From Kitasatospora viridis (lineage in GTDB: Bacteria; Actinomycetota; Actinomycetes; Streptomycetales; Streptomycetaceae), in assembly GCF_007829815.1 (NCBI RefSeq), contig NZ_VIWT01000001.1, positions 2,627,501 through 2,691,500 of the forward strand: DNA of 64,000 nucleotides, in the 5' to 3' direction. Under the pieces are notes generated by a model, which made no database searches, was not told the DNA's origin, and saw only the letters and a list, made by a program, of their open reading frames with translations. This document shows, piece after piece, positions 30,253 to 38,064 of the stretch (the first letter of the stretch is position 1; each line of letters begins with the position of its first letter). The position numbers and the translations under genes are program-made.

Positions 30253-32655
30253 TCACTCGGCCGCCAGGTGCTCCCCCATCGCCGACCCGCCGATCGCGGC
30301 CGCCTGGGCGGCCCGGCGGGCGGGCTCGCGGCCGACCGGCTGGACCGGCCGCTCGCCGGCCGGCGGGGTGACGGTGGCCCGGCTCACCGGACTGCCGACC
30401 TCCACCCAGAGCTGCTCCAGCTCGTGCTCGACCAGGATCTTGTCGCCCTCGCGCAGCGTGTAGGTGGTCTCCTCGTGGGTGATCTCCACCCGCAGCAGGT
30501 GCTGACGGATCTTCATCGAGAAGGCCAGCCGGGTGAGTCCGGCGGGCAGCCGGGGCCGGAAGCCGATCGCCTCGCCGTGGTCGCGCATGCCGCCGAAGCC
30601 GGCCACCAGGGCGATGCAGGCACCGGCCAGCGAGGCCATGTGCAGGCCGTCCTTGGTGTTGCCGCCCAGGTCGTGCAGGTCCATCAGGGCGGCCTCGGCG
30701 GTGTAGTCGTAGGCCAGGTCGAGCTGGCCCACCTCCGCCGCCATCACCGCCTGGGTGCAGGCGGACAGCGAGGAGTCACGCACCGTCAGGCGCTCGTAGT
30801 AGGCGAAGTTGCGGGCCTTCTGCTCCGGGGTGAAGGCGTCGCCGCGGACCTGCATCGCCAGCACCAGGTCGGCCTGCTTGACCACCTGCTTGCGGTACAG
30901 GTCGAAGTACGGGTAGTGCAGCAGCAGCGGGTACTTCTCGGACGGGGTGCCCTCGAAGTCCCAGACCTGGTGGTTGGTGAAGCCGTCGGCCTGCGGGTGC
31001 ACGCCGAGCTTCTCGTCGTACGGGATGTACATCGCGGCGGCGGCGTCCCGCCAGGCGGCGGTCTCCTCGGTGTCCACCCCGAGCGCGTCGGCCTCCAGCT
31101 GGTGGCGGCCCACCGCGTCGGCCGCGGCGCGCAGGTTGGTCTGCGCCATCAGGTTGGTGAAGACGTTGTTGTCGGCCACCGCGCTGTACTCGTCCGGCCC
31201 GGTGACGCCCTCGATCCGGAACTGGCCGGCCGAGTCGTGGTGGCCCAGCGAGCGCCACATCCGGGCGGTCTCGACCAGCAGCTCCAGGCCGTAGCGCCGC
31301 TCGAACTCCACGTCCCCGGTGGCCCGGACGTAGCGCGACACCGCCACTGCGATGTCCGCCCCGATGTGGAAGGCCGCGGTGCCGGCCGGCCAGTAGCCCG
31401 AGCACTCCTCGCCCCTGATGGTGCGCCAGGGGAAGACCGCGCCGTCCAGCCCGAGCTGGGCGGCCCGCTCCCGGGCCAGCGGCAGCGTGGAGTAGCGCCA
31501 GCGCAGCGCCTGGGCGACCGCGCCGGGCAGGCAGTAGGTGAGCACCGGCAGCACGAAGGTCTCGGTGTCCCAGAAGCTGTGCCCGTCGTAGCCCGGGCCG
31601 GTCAGGCCCTTGGCCGGGATGGCCCGCTCCTCGCTGCGGGCGGAGGCCTGCACGACGTGGAAGAGCGCGAACCGGACCGCCTGCTGGAGCTCGACGTCGC
31701 CCTCGATCTCGATGTCGCTGGTCGCCCAGAACTCCTCCAGGTACGCCTTCTGCTCGGTCAGCAGCCCGTCCCAGCCGGAGTAGCGGGCGGCGGTGATCGC
31801 CGCCTCCACCTGGTCCCGGACGGCCGGCAGCGAGCGGGTGGCGGACCAGCCGTAGCCGATGATCTTGGTCAGCCGCAGCCGCTCGCCGGGCTGCAGCACC
31901 GTGGTGACGCTGATCCGGGCCTGGTCGTGCCGGGCCTCGCTGGTCACGCTGACCCCGTCCGGGCCCTCGATCACGTGGTCCATGCCGGCCGCGAGCCGCA
32001 GGTTGCTGTAGCGGGTGTGGTGCACCAGCGTCGCCTTGGTGCCGTGCGCGTGGTGCGCCTCGGCGACCAACGGGGCCTCCAGCACGGCGGCCGCCCGCGG
32101 GTCGCCCTCCGAGCTCTCCGGCAGCTGCTCGTTGGCCACCAGCTCGGACTGGACGACGATCCGGACCGGGCCGTCCACCGCCTCGACCTCGTAGTCCACC
32201 GCGGCGATCGCCCGCTGGGTGAGCGAGACCAGCCGGGCCGAGCGGACCTTCACGGTCCGACCGGCCGGCGAGGTCCACTCGGCCTCGCGGCGCAGCACGC
32301 CCTCGCGGAAGTCCAGCCAGCGGCGGTGGCCGCGCAGCTCGCCGTAGCGCAGGTCGAACGGCTCGTCGTCGACCAGCAGCCGGACCAGCTTGCCGTTGGT
32401 GACGTTGATGACGCTCTGCCCGGACTCCGGGTAGCCGTAGCCGCCCTCCGGGTAGGGCAGCGGGCGCAGCTCGAAGACGCCGTTCAGGTAGGTGCCGGGC
32501 AGGCCGTGCGGCTCGCCCTCGTCCAGGTTGGCGCGCAGGCCGATGTGGCCGTTGGAGAGCGCGAAGACGGATTCGCTGCGGGCCAGGCCCGGCAGGTCGA
32601 GCCGGTGCTCGGTGATGCCCCACGGATCGACCGCGAAGCCCTCCTGTGCGGTCAT
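30253..32655 (-). CDS. Glycoside hydrolase family 65 phosphorylase (maltose/trehalose/kojibiose type)
   Basis: 800 residues, the full GH65 length: N-terminal beta-sandwich (about 1-270), helical linker, (alpha/alpha)6 barrel (about 330-700) and C-terminal beta-domain. The catalytic acid lies in EGVTGPDEYS (Glu of GPDEY), and the barrel shows HSFWDTETFVLPVL and the conserved WPAGTAAFHIGADIAVAV region. GH65 enzymes cleave alpha-linked disaccharides with phosphate, giving glucose and beta-glucose 1-phosphate. The exact disaccharide cannot be read from sequence. It overlaps the mutase gene upstream by ATGA, so both are made together. Confidence 0.9.
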   Translation of the reverse strand: MTAQEGFAVDPWGITEHRLDLPGLARSESVFALSNGHIGLRANLDEGEPHGLPGTYLNGVFELRPLPYPEGGYGYPESGQSVINVTNGKLVRLLVDDEPFDLRYGELRGHRRWLDFREGVLRREAEWTSPAGRTVKVRSARLVSLTQRAIAAVDYEVEAVDGPVRIVVQSELVANEQLPESSEGDPRAAAVLEAPLVAEAHHAHGTKATLVHHTRYSNLRLAAGMDHVIEGPDGVSVTSEARHDQARISVTTVLQPGERLRLTKIIGYGWSATRSLPAVRDQVEAAITAARYSGWDGLLTEQKAYLEEFWATSDIEIEGDVELQQAVRFALFHVVQASARSEERAIPAKGLTGPGYDGHSFWDTETFVLPVLTYCLPGAVAQALRWRYSTLPLARERAAQLGLDGAVFPWRTIRGEECSGYWPAGTAAFHIGADIAVAVSRYVRATGDVEFERRYGLELLVETARMWRSLGHHDSAGQFRIEGVTGPDEYSAVADNNVFTNLMAQTNLRAAADAVGRHQLEADALGVDTEETAAWRDAAAAMYIPYDEKLGVHPQADGFTNHQVWDFEGTPSEKYPLLLHYPYFDLYRKQVVKQADLVLAMQVRGDAFTPEQKARNFAYYERLTVRDSSLSACTQAVMAAEVGQLDLAYDYTAEAALMDLHDLGGNTKDGLHMASLAGACIALVAGFGGMRDHGEAIGFRPRLPAGLTRLAFSMKIRQHLLRVEITHEETTYTLREGDKILVEHELEQLWVEVGSPVSRATVTPPAGERPVQPVGREPARRAAQAAAIGGSAMGEHLAAE

Positions 32656-33401
32656 TTCGCCGCCCCCTCGATGAGTTCGTTCAGGTCGTCGACCACGAGG
32701 TCCGCGCCGTTCTCGCGCAGCGCCTCGGCCTGGCCGGTGCGGTTGACCCCGACCACGCAGCCGAAGCCGCCGGCCCGGCCGGAGGCGACCCCGGCCAGCG
32801 CGTCCTCGAAGACGGCCGCCGCGCCGGGCTCGACGCCGAGCTCGCGGGCGGCGGCCAGGTAGGTGTCGGGGGCCGGCTTGCCGGGCAGGCCCTCGCGGGT
32901 GGCCACCACGCCGTCGATCACGGTGTCGAAGTAGCCGTCGATGCCGGCGGCCTTGAGCACGTCCCGGCAGTTGGCGCTGGAGGAGACCACGGCGCGCGGC
33001 ACGCCGGCCGCGGCCAGCCGGTCCAGGTAGTCGACCGAGCCCTGGTAGGGCTGCACGCCCTGCTCCCGGATCAGGCGGAGCACCAGCTCGTTCTTGGTGG
33101 TGCTCAGGCCGTTGATGCTGCGGGTGCCGGGGGCGTCGTCGGGGGCGCCCTCGGGCAGTTCGATGCCCCGGGAGGCGAGGAAGGTCCGGGTGCCGTCCAG
33201 CCGGGGGCGGCCGTCCACGTACCGGTCGTACTCGGTGGTCTGGTCGAAGGGCACGAATTCGGTGCCGGTGCGCTCGGCCTCGGACCGCAGGAAGTCGTCG
33301 AACATCGCCTTCCAGGCGGCCGCGTGGACCTTGGCGGTCTGCGTCAGCACACCGTCCAGGTCGAAGAGACAGGCGCGGATGTGGTCGGGTAGCCCCAGCA
33401 T
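32652..33401 (-). CDS. Beta-phosphoglucomutase-like HAD hydrolase
   Basis: 249 residues from ATG 33401. HAD motif I is CLFDLDGVLTQT (nucleophile Asp and acid Asp), motif II is SSSANC, and motif III/IV is around LPGKPAPDTYL and VFEDALAG. The family converts beta-glucose 1-phosphate to glucose 6-phosphate, which is precisely the product of the coupled GH65 phosphorylase. An in-frame ATG at 33440 would add 13 residues; the shorter start fits family lengths better, but neither has a good ribosome site. Confidence 0.88.
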   Translation of the reverse strand: MLGLPDHIRACLFDLDGVLTQTAKVHAAAWKAMFDDFLRSEAERTGTEFVPFDQTTEYDRYVDGRPRLDGTRTFLASRGIELPEGAPDDAPGTRSINGLSTTKNELVLRLIREQGVQPYQGSVDYLDRLAAAGVPRAVVSSSANCRDVLKAAGIDGYFDTVIDGVVATREGLPGKPAPDTYLAAARELGVEPGAAAVFEDALAGVASGRAGGFGCVVGVNRTGQAEALRENGADLVVDDLNELIEGAAK

Positions 33402-33529
33402 GGTTGAAGTCTGTCCCAGGAATCGTTTCGGCGTGGCCATTCCGGACGGCGCGTCGTAGAGCGTCGGGTCCCGGCTCCGCTTCGCCCGAACGGGTGAGGC
33501 TCATATGACGGAGCGTCAGTTGTGTGACG

Positions 33530-33557
33530 AGTTTATCCGGATGTGACACATGGTCAA
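33530..33557 (-). promoter_or_regulatory. Promoter and palindrome of the mutase-phosphorylase operon
   Basis: Minus strand TTGACC (33552-33557), 16 bases, then TAAACT (33530-33535). The spacer contains the perfect palindrome ATGTG-A-CACAT (33541-33551), placed where a repressor would block initiation. The remainder of the 33402-33743 gap holds only leader sequence for this operon and the promoter region of the acyl-CoA hydrolase gene. Confidence 0.6.
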
Positions 33558-33743
33558 CTCTGTTCCAGGCAAAGCCTAGTTGTGCGAAAGGAGCGTTGGC
33601 AGGGAGTGTGTTGCCCAGGGGCGCACGCCGGAGTGCGACGGGGGCGCTCCGGTAGCGCTGACCCCGTTCCGCGGGGGCTGCGACGGCCCCGCGTACGGTG
33701 GGCCAGGCACGGCCCGCACCCCCGGTAGAAGGAGTACCCCGCG

Positions 33744-34814
33744 ATGACCTCCCAGCAACCCGCCCCCGCCGACCACGTCCGGGCCGAGCGGGACGGCCGG
33801 GTGGGCCGGCTGCGGCTCGACCGGCCCCGGGCGATCAACGCGCTCGACCACCCGATGGTGCTCGCCCTGCACGCCGCGCTGGACGCCTGGGCCGAGGACC
33901 CGGCGGTGGCCGCGGTGGTGCTCACCGGCGCCGGCGAGCGGGGCCTGTGCGCCGGCGGCGACATCCGGTTCTTCCACGACAGCGCCAAGCAGGACGGCAC
34001 GGCGGCCCGGGCCTTCTTCCGCGACGAGTACCTGCTGAACCACCGGATCGCCGGTTACCCCAAGCCCTACGTCGCCGTGATGGACGGCCTGGTGCTGGGC
34101 GGCGGGGTCGGCGTCTCGGCGCACGGCTCGGTCCGGGTGGTCACCGAGCGGGCCCAGGTGGGCATGCCGGAGACGGCGATCGGCTTCGTGCCGGACGTGG
34201 GCGGCAGTTGGCTGCTGGCCCGGGCCCCCGGCGAGCTGGGCACCCACCTGGCGCTGACCGCCGGCCGGATGACGGCCGCCGACGCGATCCACTGCGGCTT
34301 CGCCGACCACCTGCTGCCCACCGACCGGGTGGCGGCCTTCACCGCCGCCCTGGCCGAGCTGGAACCCCTCGACGCGGTGCGGGAGTTCACCGTGCCCGCC
34401 GGCCCCTCCGAGCTGGCCGCCGAGCGGGACTGGATCGACCACTGCTACGCGGCCGACAGCGTGGAGGAGATCCTCGACCGGCTGACCGCGGCCGACCTGC
34501 CGGCCGCCAAGGAGGCCGCCGAGCAGATCCGGGCCAAGTCGCCCACCGCGCTGAAGACCACCCTGGCGGCGCTGCGCCGGGCCCGCCGACTGCCCTCGCT
34601 GGCCGCCGCGCTGGAGCAGGAGTTCCGGATCGCCTGGGCCGGGCTGGCGGATCCGGACTTCATCGAGGGCATCCGGGCGCAGGTGGTGGACAAGGACCGC
34701 AACCCGCGCTGGTCCCCCGCCGAGCTGGCCGGGGTCGGGGAGGCGGAGGTGGCGCGGCACTTCGCCCCGGTGCCGGCCGGGCAGGAGCTGGGGCTCGCGG
34801 TGCTGCCCGACTGA
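33744..34814 (+). CDS. Enoyl-CoA hydratase/isomerase family protein (3-hydroxyisobutyryl-CoA hydrolase-like)
   Basis: 356 residues, longer than simple crotonases and typical of the ECH_2 branch. The oxyanion-hole segments are GLCAGGDIRFF and VMDGLVLGGGVGVSAHGSVR, and the family signature MPETAIGFVPDVGGSWLLAR has a Glu in the position used by hydrolases. Most relatives hydrolyse 3-hydroxyisobutyryl-CoA in valine breakdown; the same window encodes valine dehydrogenase at 58355, the first step of that route. AAGGAG precedes the ATG. Confidence 0.87.
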   Translation: MTSQQPAPADHVRAERDGRVGRLRLDRPRAINALDHPMVLALHAALDAWAEDPAVAAVVLTGAGERGLCAGGDIRFFHDSAKQDGTAARAFFRDEYLLNHRIAGYPKPYVAVMDGLVLGGGVGVSAHGSVRVVTERAQVGMPETAIGFVPDVGGSWLLARAPGELGTHLALTAGRMTAADAIHCGFADHLLPTDRVAAFTAALAELEPLDAVREFTVPAGPSELAAERDWIDHCYAADSVEEILDRLTAADLPAAKEAAEQIRAKSPTALKTTLAALRRARRLPSLAAALEQEFRIAWAGLADPDFIEGIRAQVVDKDRNPRWSPAELAGVGEAEVARHFAPVPAGQELGLAVLPD

Positions 34815-34834
34815 GCGACCGAGCGACTGAGCGA

Positions 34835-34852
34835 CTGAGTACGGGTACTCAG
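34835..34852. promoter_or_regulatory. Palindrome CTGAGTAC-GG-GTACTCAG, copy 2
   Basis: A perfect 8+2+8 inverted repeat, 57 bases before the small membrane-protein gene at 34910. It shares all but one arm base with the palindrome at 22054 upstream of the YiaA-like gene. A run of GAGCGAC repeats (34813-34835) precedes it. Confidence 0.6.
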
Positions 34853-34909
34853 GCCGAACCGGGTACCCGGGCGGTGCCGCTGACGGCCCGTCGGCGGCAG
34901 GCTCGGGGC

Positions 34910-35227
34910 ATGACCTCGCGCTCCCGCTGGTGGGTCGCCCCCACCGTCAGCACCGTGATCACCATGCCGCCGCTCACGCTCGGCACCCTGATCACCATGT
35001 TCGTCGGCTTCGCCTACGACTCCTGCGCCCCCGACGGCTGCCCCGGCACCGACCTGCACGTGACCGTGGGGCTCTGGTGCCTGCTCGGCACGCTGCCGCT
35101 GCTGGCCGGTGCCTGGCTGGCGGCCGCCCGCTGGCGCAGCGCCTGGCACGCCGTGCTCTGCGCGCTCGCCCCCGCGCTGGCCACGCTCTCGGTGGTCAGC
35201 TACCTGACGCTCCCGCCGGGGCAGTGA
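34910..35227 (+). CDS. Small membrane protein, three segments
   Basis: 105 residues with three hydrophobic segments (about 10-32, 48-68, 78-98) and a short loop containing two Cys (DSCAPDGCPG) that could be disulfide-bonded outside the cell. No family recognised. ATG 34910 is supported by length and hydrophobic pattern; the ribosome site is weak. The last 32 bases overlap the 3' end of the convergent gene at 35196, so the two messages are antisense there. Confidence 0.65.
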   Translation: MTSRSRWWVAPTVSTVITMPPLTLGTLITMFVGFAYDSCAPDGCPGTDLHVTVGLWCLLGTLPLLAGAWLAAARWRSAWHAVLCALAPALATLSVVSYLTLPPGQ

Positions 35228-35939
35228 GGCTCCCGGCCCGGGCGTGCGCCACCACGGCCTCGGCGAAGCCGCGGATCAGCGGGTGCACGTCGTCGGTGCG
35301 CTCCGCCAGCTCCGGCTGGAAGAGCGTGGCCAGGAAGAACGGGTGCTCCGCCAGCTCCAGCACGCGCAGCTCGCCGGCCTCGTCCCTGCCGCTGAACCGC
35401 ATTCCGCGGGCGGCGAGTTCGGGCAGGTGGGCGGGCGCGGCGCCGTAGTTGCAGTGGTAGCGCTCGACGGTGCGGCGGGCCGCCAACAGCCGCCCGGCCA
35501 GCGTGTCGGGCTCCGCCAGCACCGCGCCCTCGTGGCCGACCAGCGAGCAGCTGAGCGGCACGATCACGGCCCGCTCGGTGTCCGGGTCGTTCTCCGCGTG
35601 CCCGGCGTCGGCCAGCCCGCAGACCGAGCGGGCGAACTCCAGGATCGCGTGCTGGAAGCCGGCGCAGGTGCCGAGGAACGGGATGTCCTGCTCGCGGGCG
35701 GTGCGCACGGCCGCCAGCGCGCCCTGCTCGCTGCGGTAGGGGCTGCCGGGCAGCAGCCAGACGCCGTCGAAGCCGGCGACCTCGGCGCCCTCCTCGGTGG
35801 GGATCCAGTAGGCGTCGATCGCCAGCCGGTGGCGCTCGGCGAGCTGGTCCAGCAGCCCGGGGATGTTGGTGTGGGAACGGACGTTGGCGGAGCGGTCGCC
35901 GACCAGGGCCAGCCGGGCCGCGACGGGGGTTTCGGTCAT
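35196..35939 (-). CDS. Class I glutamine amidotransferase-like (CTP-synthase C-terminal-related)
   Basis: 247 residues. The fold matches the group named CTP synthase C-terminal region-related (seleno)protein: a start with LALVGDRSANVRSHTNIP, a GATase-like region with GVWLLPGSPYRS and the nucleophile elbow GTCAGFQHAI, and a late His/Glu region (LFQPELAERT). Some family members carry selenocysteine at the nucleophile; this one has plain Cys. The partner synthase is not fused or adjacent, so its ammonia acceptor is unknown. It is divergent from the LysR gene at 36016, its likely regulator. Confidence 0.82.
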   Translation of the reverse strand: MTETPVAARLALVGDRSANVRSHTNIPGLLDQLAERHRLAIDAYWIPTEEGAEVAGFDGVWLLPGSPYRSEQGALAAVRTAREQDIPFLGTCAGFQHAILEFARSVCGLADAGHAENDPDTERAVIVPLSCSLVGHEGAVLAEPDTLAGRLLAARRTVERYHCNYGAAPAHLPELAARGMRFSGRDEAGELRVLELAEHPFFLATLFQPELAERTDDVHPLIRGFAEAVVAHARAGSLTAPAGASGS

Positions 35940-35979
35940 GCCGCCATGCTGCCGCTCGGGGCGAGGTCAGCGCCAACGA

Positions 35980-36000
35980 TGATCTCTTGAGTCCACATCA
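35980..36000. promoter_or_regulatory. Candidate LysR site between divergent genes
   Basis: TGAT - 13 bases - ATCA lies in the 76-base gap between the amidotransferase-like gene and the LysR gene. LysR sites are usually imperfect T-N11-A inverted repeats; this fits loosely. Confidence 0.35.
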
Positions 36001-36015
36001 GCGATGCTTATCCCC

Positions 36016-36894
36016 ATGGATCCGCACCTGCTCCGCACCTTCACCGCCGTCGCCCGGACCGGCTCGTTCTCGGCGGCCGCCCAGGAGCTCGGCTACACCC
36101 AGTCCGCCGTCTCCCAGCAGATCGCCGCGCTGGAGGCCGACCTCGGCATGCCGCTGCTCACCCGCCGCCCGGTCGGCACCACCGAGGCGGGCACCCGGCT
36201 GCTGGAGCACGCCGAACCGCTGCTGCTGCGGCTGGCGGCGGTGCGCACCGAGCTGCGCCGGCTGGTCGCCGCGCCCAGCGCCCGGCTCGCGGTCGGCCTC
36301 ACCCCGCTCGCCGACTCCGGGGCGCTGGCCGCCGCGCTGGCCCGGCTGCGGGTCGAGCAGCCGCTGCTGCGGGTCACCGTCGAGACCACGGACGCCGCCG
36401 CCGCGCTGGCCGCGCTCGCCACCGACGGGCTGGACCTGGCGCTGGTGGACGGGATCGCGGCGCCCACCGATCCGCTGCGGCTGCCCGAGGCCGACCAGCC
36501 GCCGACCGCCGCCCTGGCGGTGTCCGAGGAGCCGCTGGTGCTGGTGCTGCCGCCCGGCCACCCGCTGGCCCACCGCGCGGCGCTGCGGCTCGCCGACCTG
36601 GCCGACGCGCGCTGGCTGGACGCGCCGGAGGCGGCCGTCCCGCTGGCCGCCCTGCGGGCCGCCGCCCGCACCGACGGGTTCCACCCGCACCTGGCCTACC
36701 GGGGCACCGATCCGCACGCGCTCACCGCGCTGGTCGCGGCCGGCCACGGCCTCGCGGTGCTCCCCCGCCGGTGCGCCGCCCCCGCGCTGGCCGCCGTGCC
36801 GGTCGGCGAGCCGCGCCTGCTGCACCGCACCGAGCTGCGCCATCCGCGCCACCCGGCCGCCGCGGTCACCCGGCTGCTCGACCTGCTGGACTGA
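36016..36894 (+). CDS. LysR-family transcriptional regulator
   Basis: 292 residues. The HTH (about 4-62) has LLRTFTAVARTGSFSAAAQE, then YTQSAVSQQIAALEADLGMPL, the standard LysR signature. The effector domain (about 90-292) has the usual two-lobed pattern. ATG 36016 (MDPHLL) is preferred to ATG 36004, which would add four residues. It is divergent from the amidotransferase-like gene, the classic LysR layout. Confidence 0.92.
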   Translation: MDPHLLRTFTAVARTGSFSAAAQELGYTQSAVSQQIAALEADLGMPLLTRRPVGTTEAGTRLLEHAEPLLLRLAAVRTELRRLVAAPSARLAVGLTPLADSGALAAALARLRVEQPLLRVTVETTDAAAALAALATDGLDLALVDGIAAPTDPLRLPEADQPPTAALAVSEEPLVLVLPPGHPLAHRAALRLADLADARWLDAPEAAVPLAALRAAARTDGFHPHLAYRGTDPHALTALVAAGHGLAVLPRRCAAPALAAVPVGEPRLLHRTELRHPRHPAAAVTRLLDLLD

Positions 36895-36948
36895 CCACCT
36901 CCGCATCTTCAACAAACTGTTGCCATCCGGCCATCAAAGTGTCACGGC

Positions 36949-36978
36949 GTGCCACCTTGGCACACCTAGCCTCCCGGC
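36949..36978 (+). promoter_or_regulatory. -10 element and palindrome of the secreted phosphatase gene
   Basis: The inverted repeat GTGCC-ACCTT-GGCAC (36949-36963) is followed by TAGCCT (36967-36972), six bases before the ATG. This implies a leaderless message with an operator between the -35 and -10 regions. Confidence 0.5.
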
Positions 36979-38061
36979 ATGCTGACTTCCCCCCGACTGC
37001 TCGCCGCCGCTGCCGCGCTGACCGGCACCCTCGTCCTCGGCACCGCCTCCCCCGCCCTCGCCCAGGGCCACCACCACGGCGGCATCCCGTTCACCGCGGC
37101 CACCGCCACCCAGCAAGCCGACGGCTCGTTCGCCCTGACCTGGACCGCCCCCGGCGTCCACCACGTCACCGTCTACGCCGGCCAGGACCGCGACCGGATC
37201 GCCCAGCGCAAGCCGGTCGCCCGCGCCGCCGGCTCCACCACGGTCACCGTCACCCTCCCCGCCGCCGACCGCTGGTACTTCGAGCTGGTCCCCGACCACG
37301 GCGACCCGCTGACCATCGCCGACCGCGACCTGCACCTTGCCTCCGCCCCCAACTTCCGTGACGCCGGCGGCTACCGCACCACCGACGGCCGCTGGGTCCG
37401 GATGGGCGAGGTCTACCGCTCCGGTGACCTCAGCAAGCTCTCCGCCGCCGACCTGGCCAAGCTCCAGCGCCTCGGCATCGCCCAGGTCTACGACCTGCGC
37501 ACCCCCGCCGAGCAGCAGGCCGCTCCCGACAAGCTGCCGGCCGGCGCCACCGAGCACAGCGAGAACGTGCTCGGCGTCGCCGGCACCGGCGCGTTCGACG
37601 TCACCACCCCGGCCGCCGCCGTCCAGGCCATGGAGGACGCCGAGCGGACCATGGTCGCCGCCCCCTCCGCCAAGTCGGCCTACCAGGCCGTGCTCGACTC
37701 CCTGGCCGCGCGCGGCGACGGCGGCACCGTCCTCTACCACTGCACCGCCGGCAAGGACCGCACCGGCTGGGCCAGCGCCGTGCTGCTCACCGCCCTCGGC
37801 GTGCCGCGCGACACCGTGATGTCCGACTACCTGGCCAGCAACACCTACCGGGCGCAGGTCAACGCCGCCACCCTGGCCCAGCTCCCCGCGGCCTACCAGC
37901 CCGTCTACAAGCCCCTGCTGGAGGTCCGCCCCGAGTACCTCAACGCCGGCTTCGACGAGGTCGCCAAGGACTTCGGCGGCTTCGACGCCTACCTGCACGA
38001 CGGCCTCGGCCTGACCCACCAGGACCTGCGCGAGCTGAAGGAACAGCTCCTGGCGGACTGA
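36979..38061 (+). CDS. Secreted tyrosine-protein phosphatase
   Basis: 360 residues. A signal peptide (about 1-28, cleavage near ALA-QG) is followed by a small beta-domain (about 35-110, fibronectin-like) and the phosphatase domain (about 115-360). The landmark NFRDAGGY is near residue 122, and the P-loop HCTAGKDRTG carries the catalytic Cys and Arg. It should dephosphorylate extracellular phosphotyrosine or phosphate esters. It differs from the cytoplasmic family member at 3738 by its leader and beta-domain. Four bases separate its stop from the convergent M48 gene. Confidence 0.9.
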   Translation: MLTSPRLLAAAAALTGTLVLGTASPALAQGHHHGGIPFTAATATQQADGSFALTWTAPGVHHVTVYAGQDRDRIAQRKPVARAAGSTTVTVTLPAADRWYFELVPDHGDPLTIADRDLHLASAPNFRDAGGYRTTDGRWVRMGEVYRSGDLSKLSAADLAKLQRLGIAQVYDLRTPAEQQAAPDKLPAGATEHSENVLGVAGTGAFDVTTPAAAVQAMEDAERTMVAAPSAKSAYQAVLDSLAARGDGGTVLYHCTAGKDRTGWASAVLLTALGVPRDTVMSDYLASNTYRAQVNAATLAQLPAAYQPVYKPLLEVRPEYLNAGFDEVAKDFGGFDAYLHDGLGLTHQDLRELKEQLLAD

Positions 38062-38064
38062 CCG

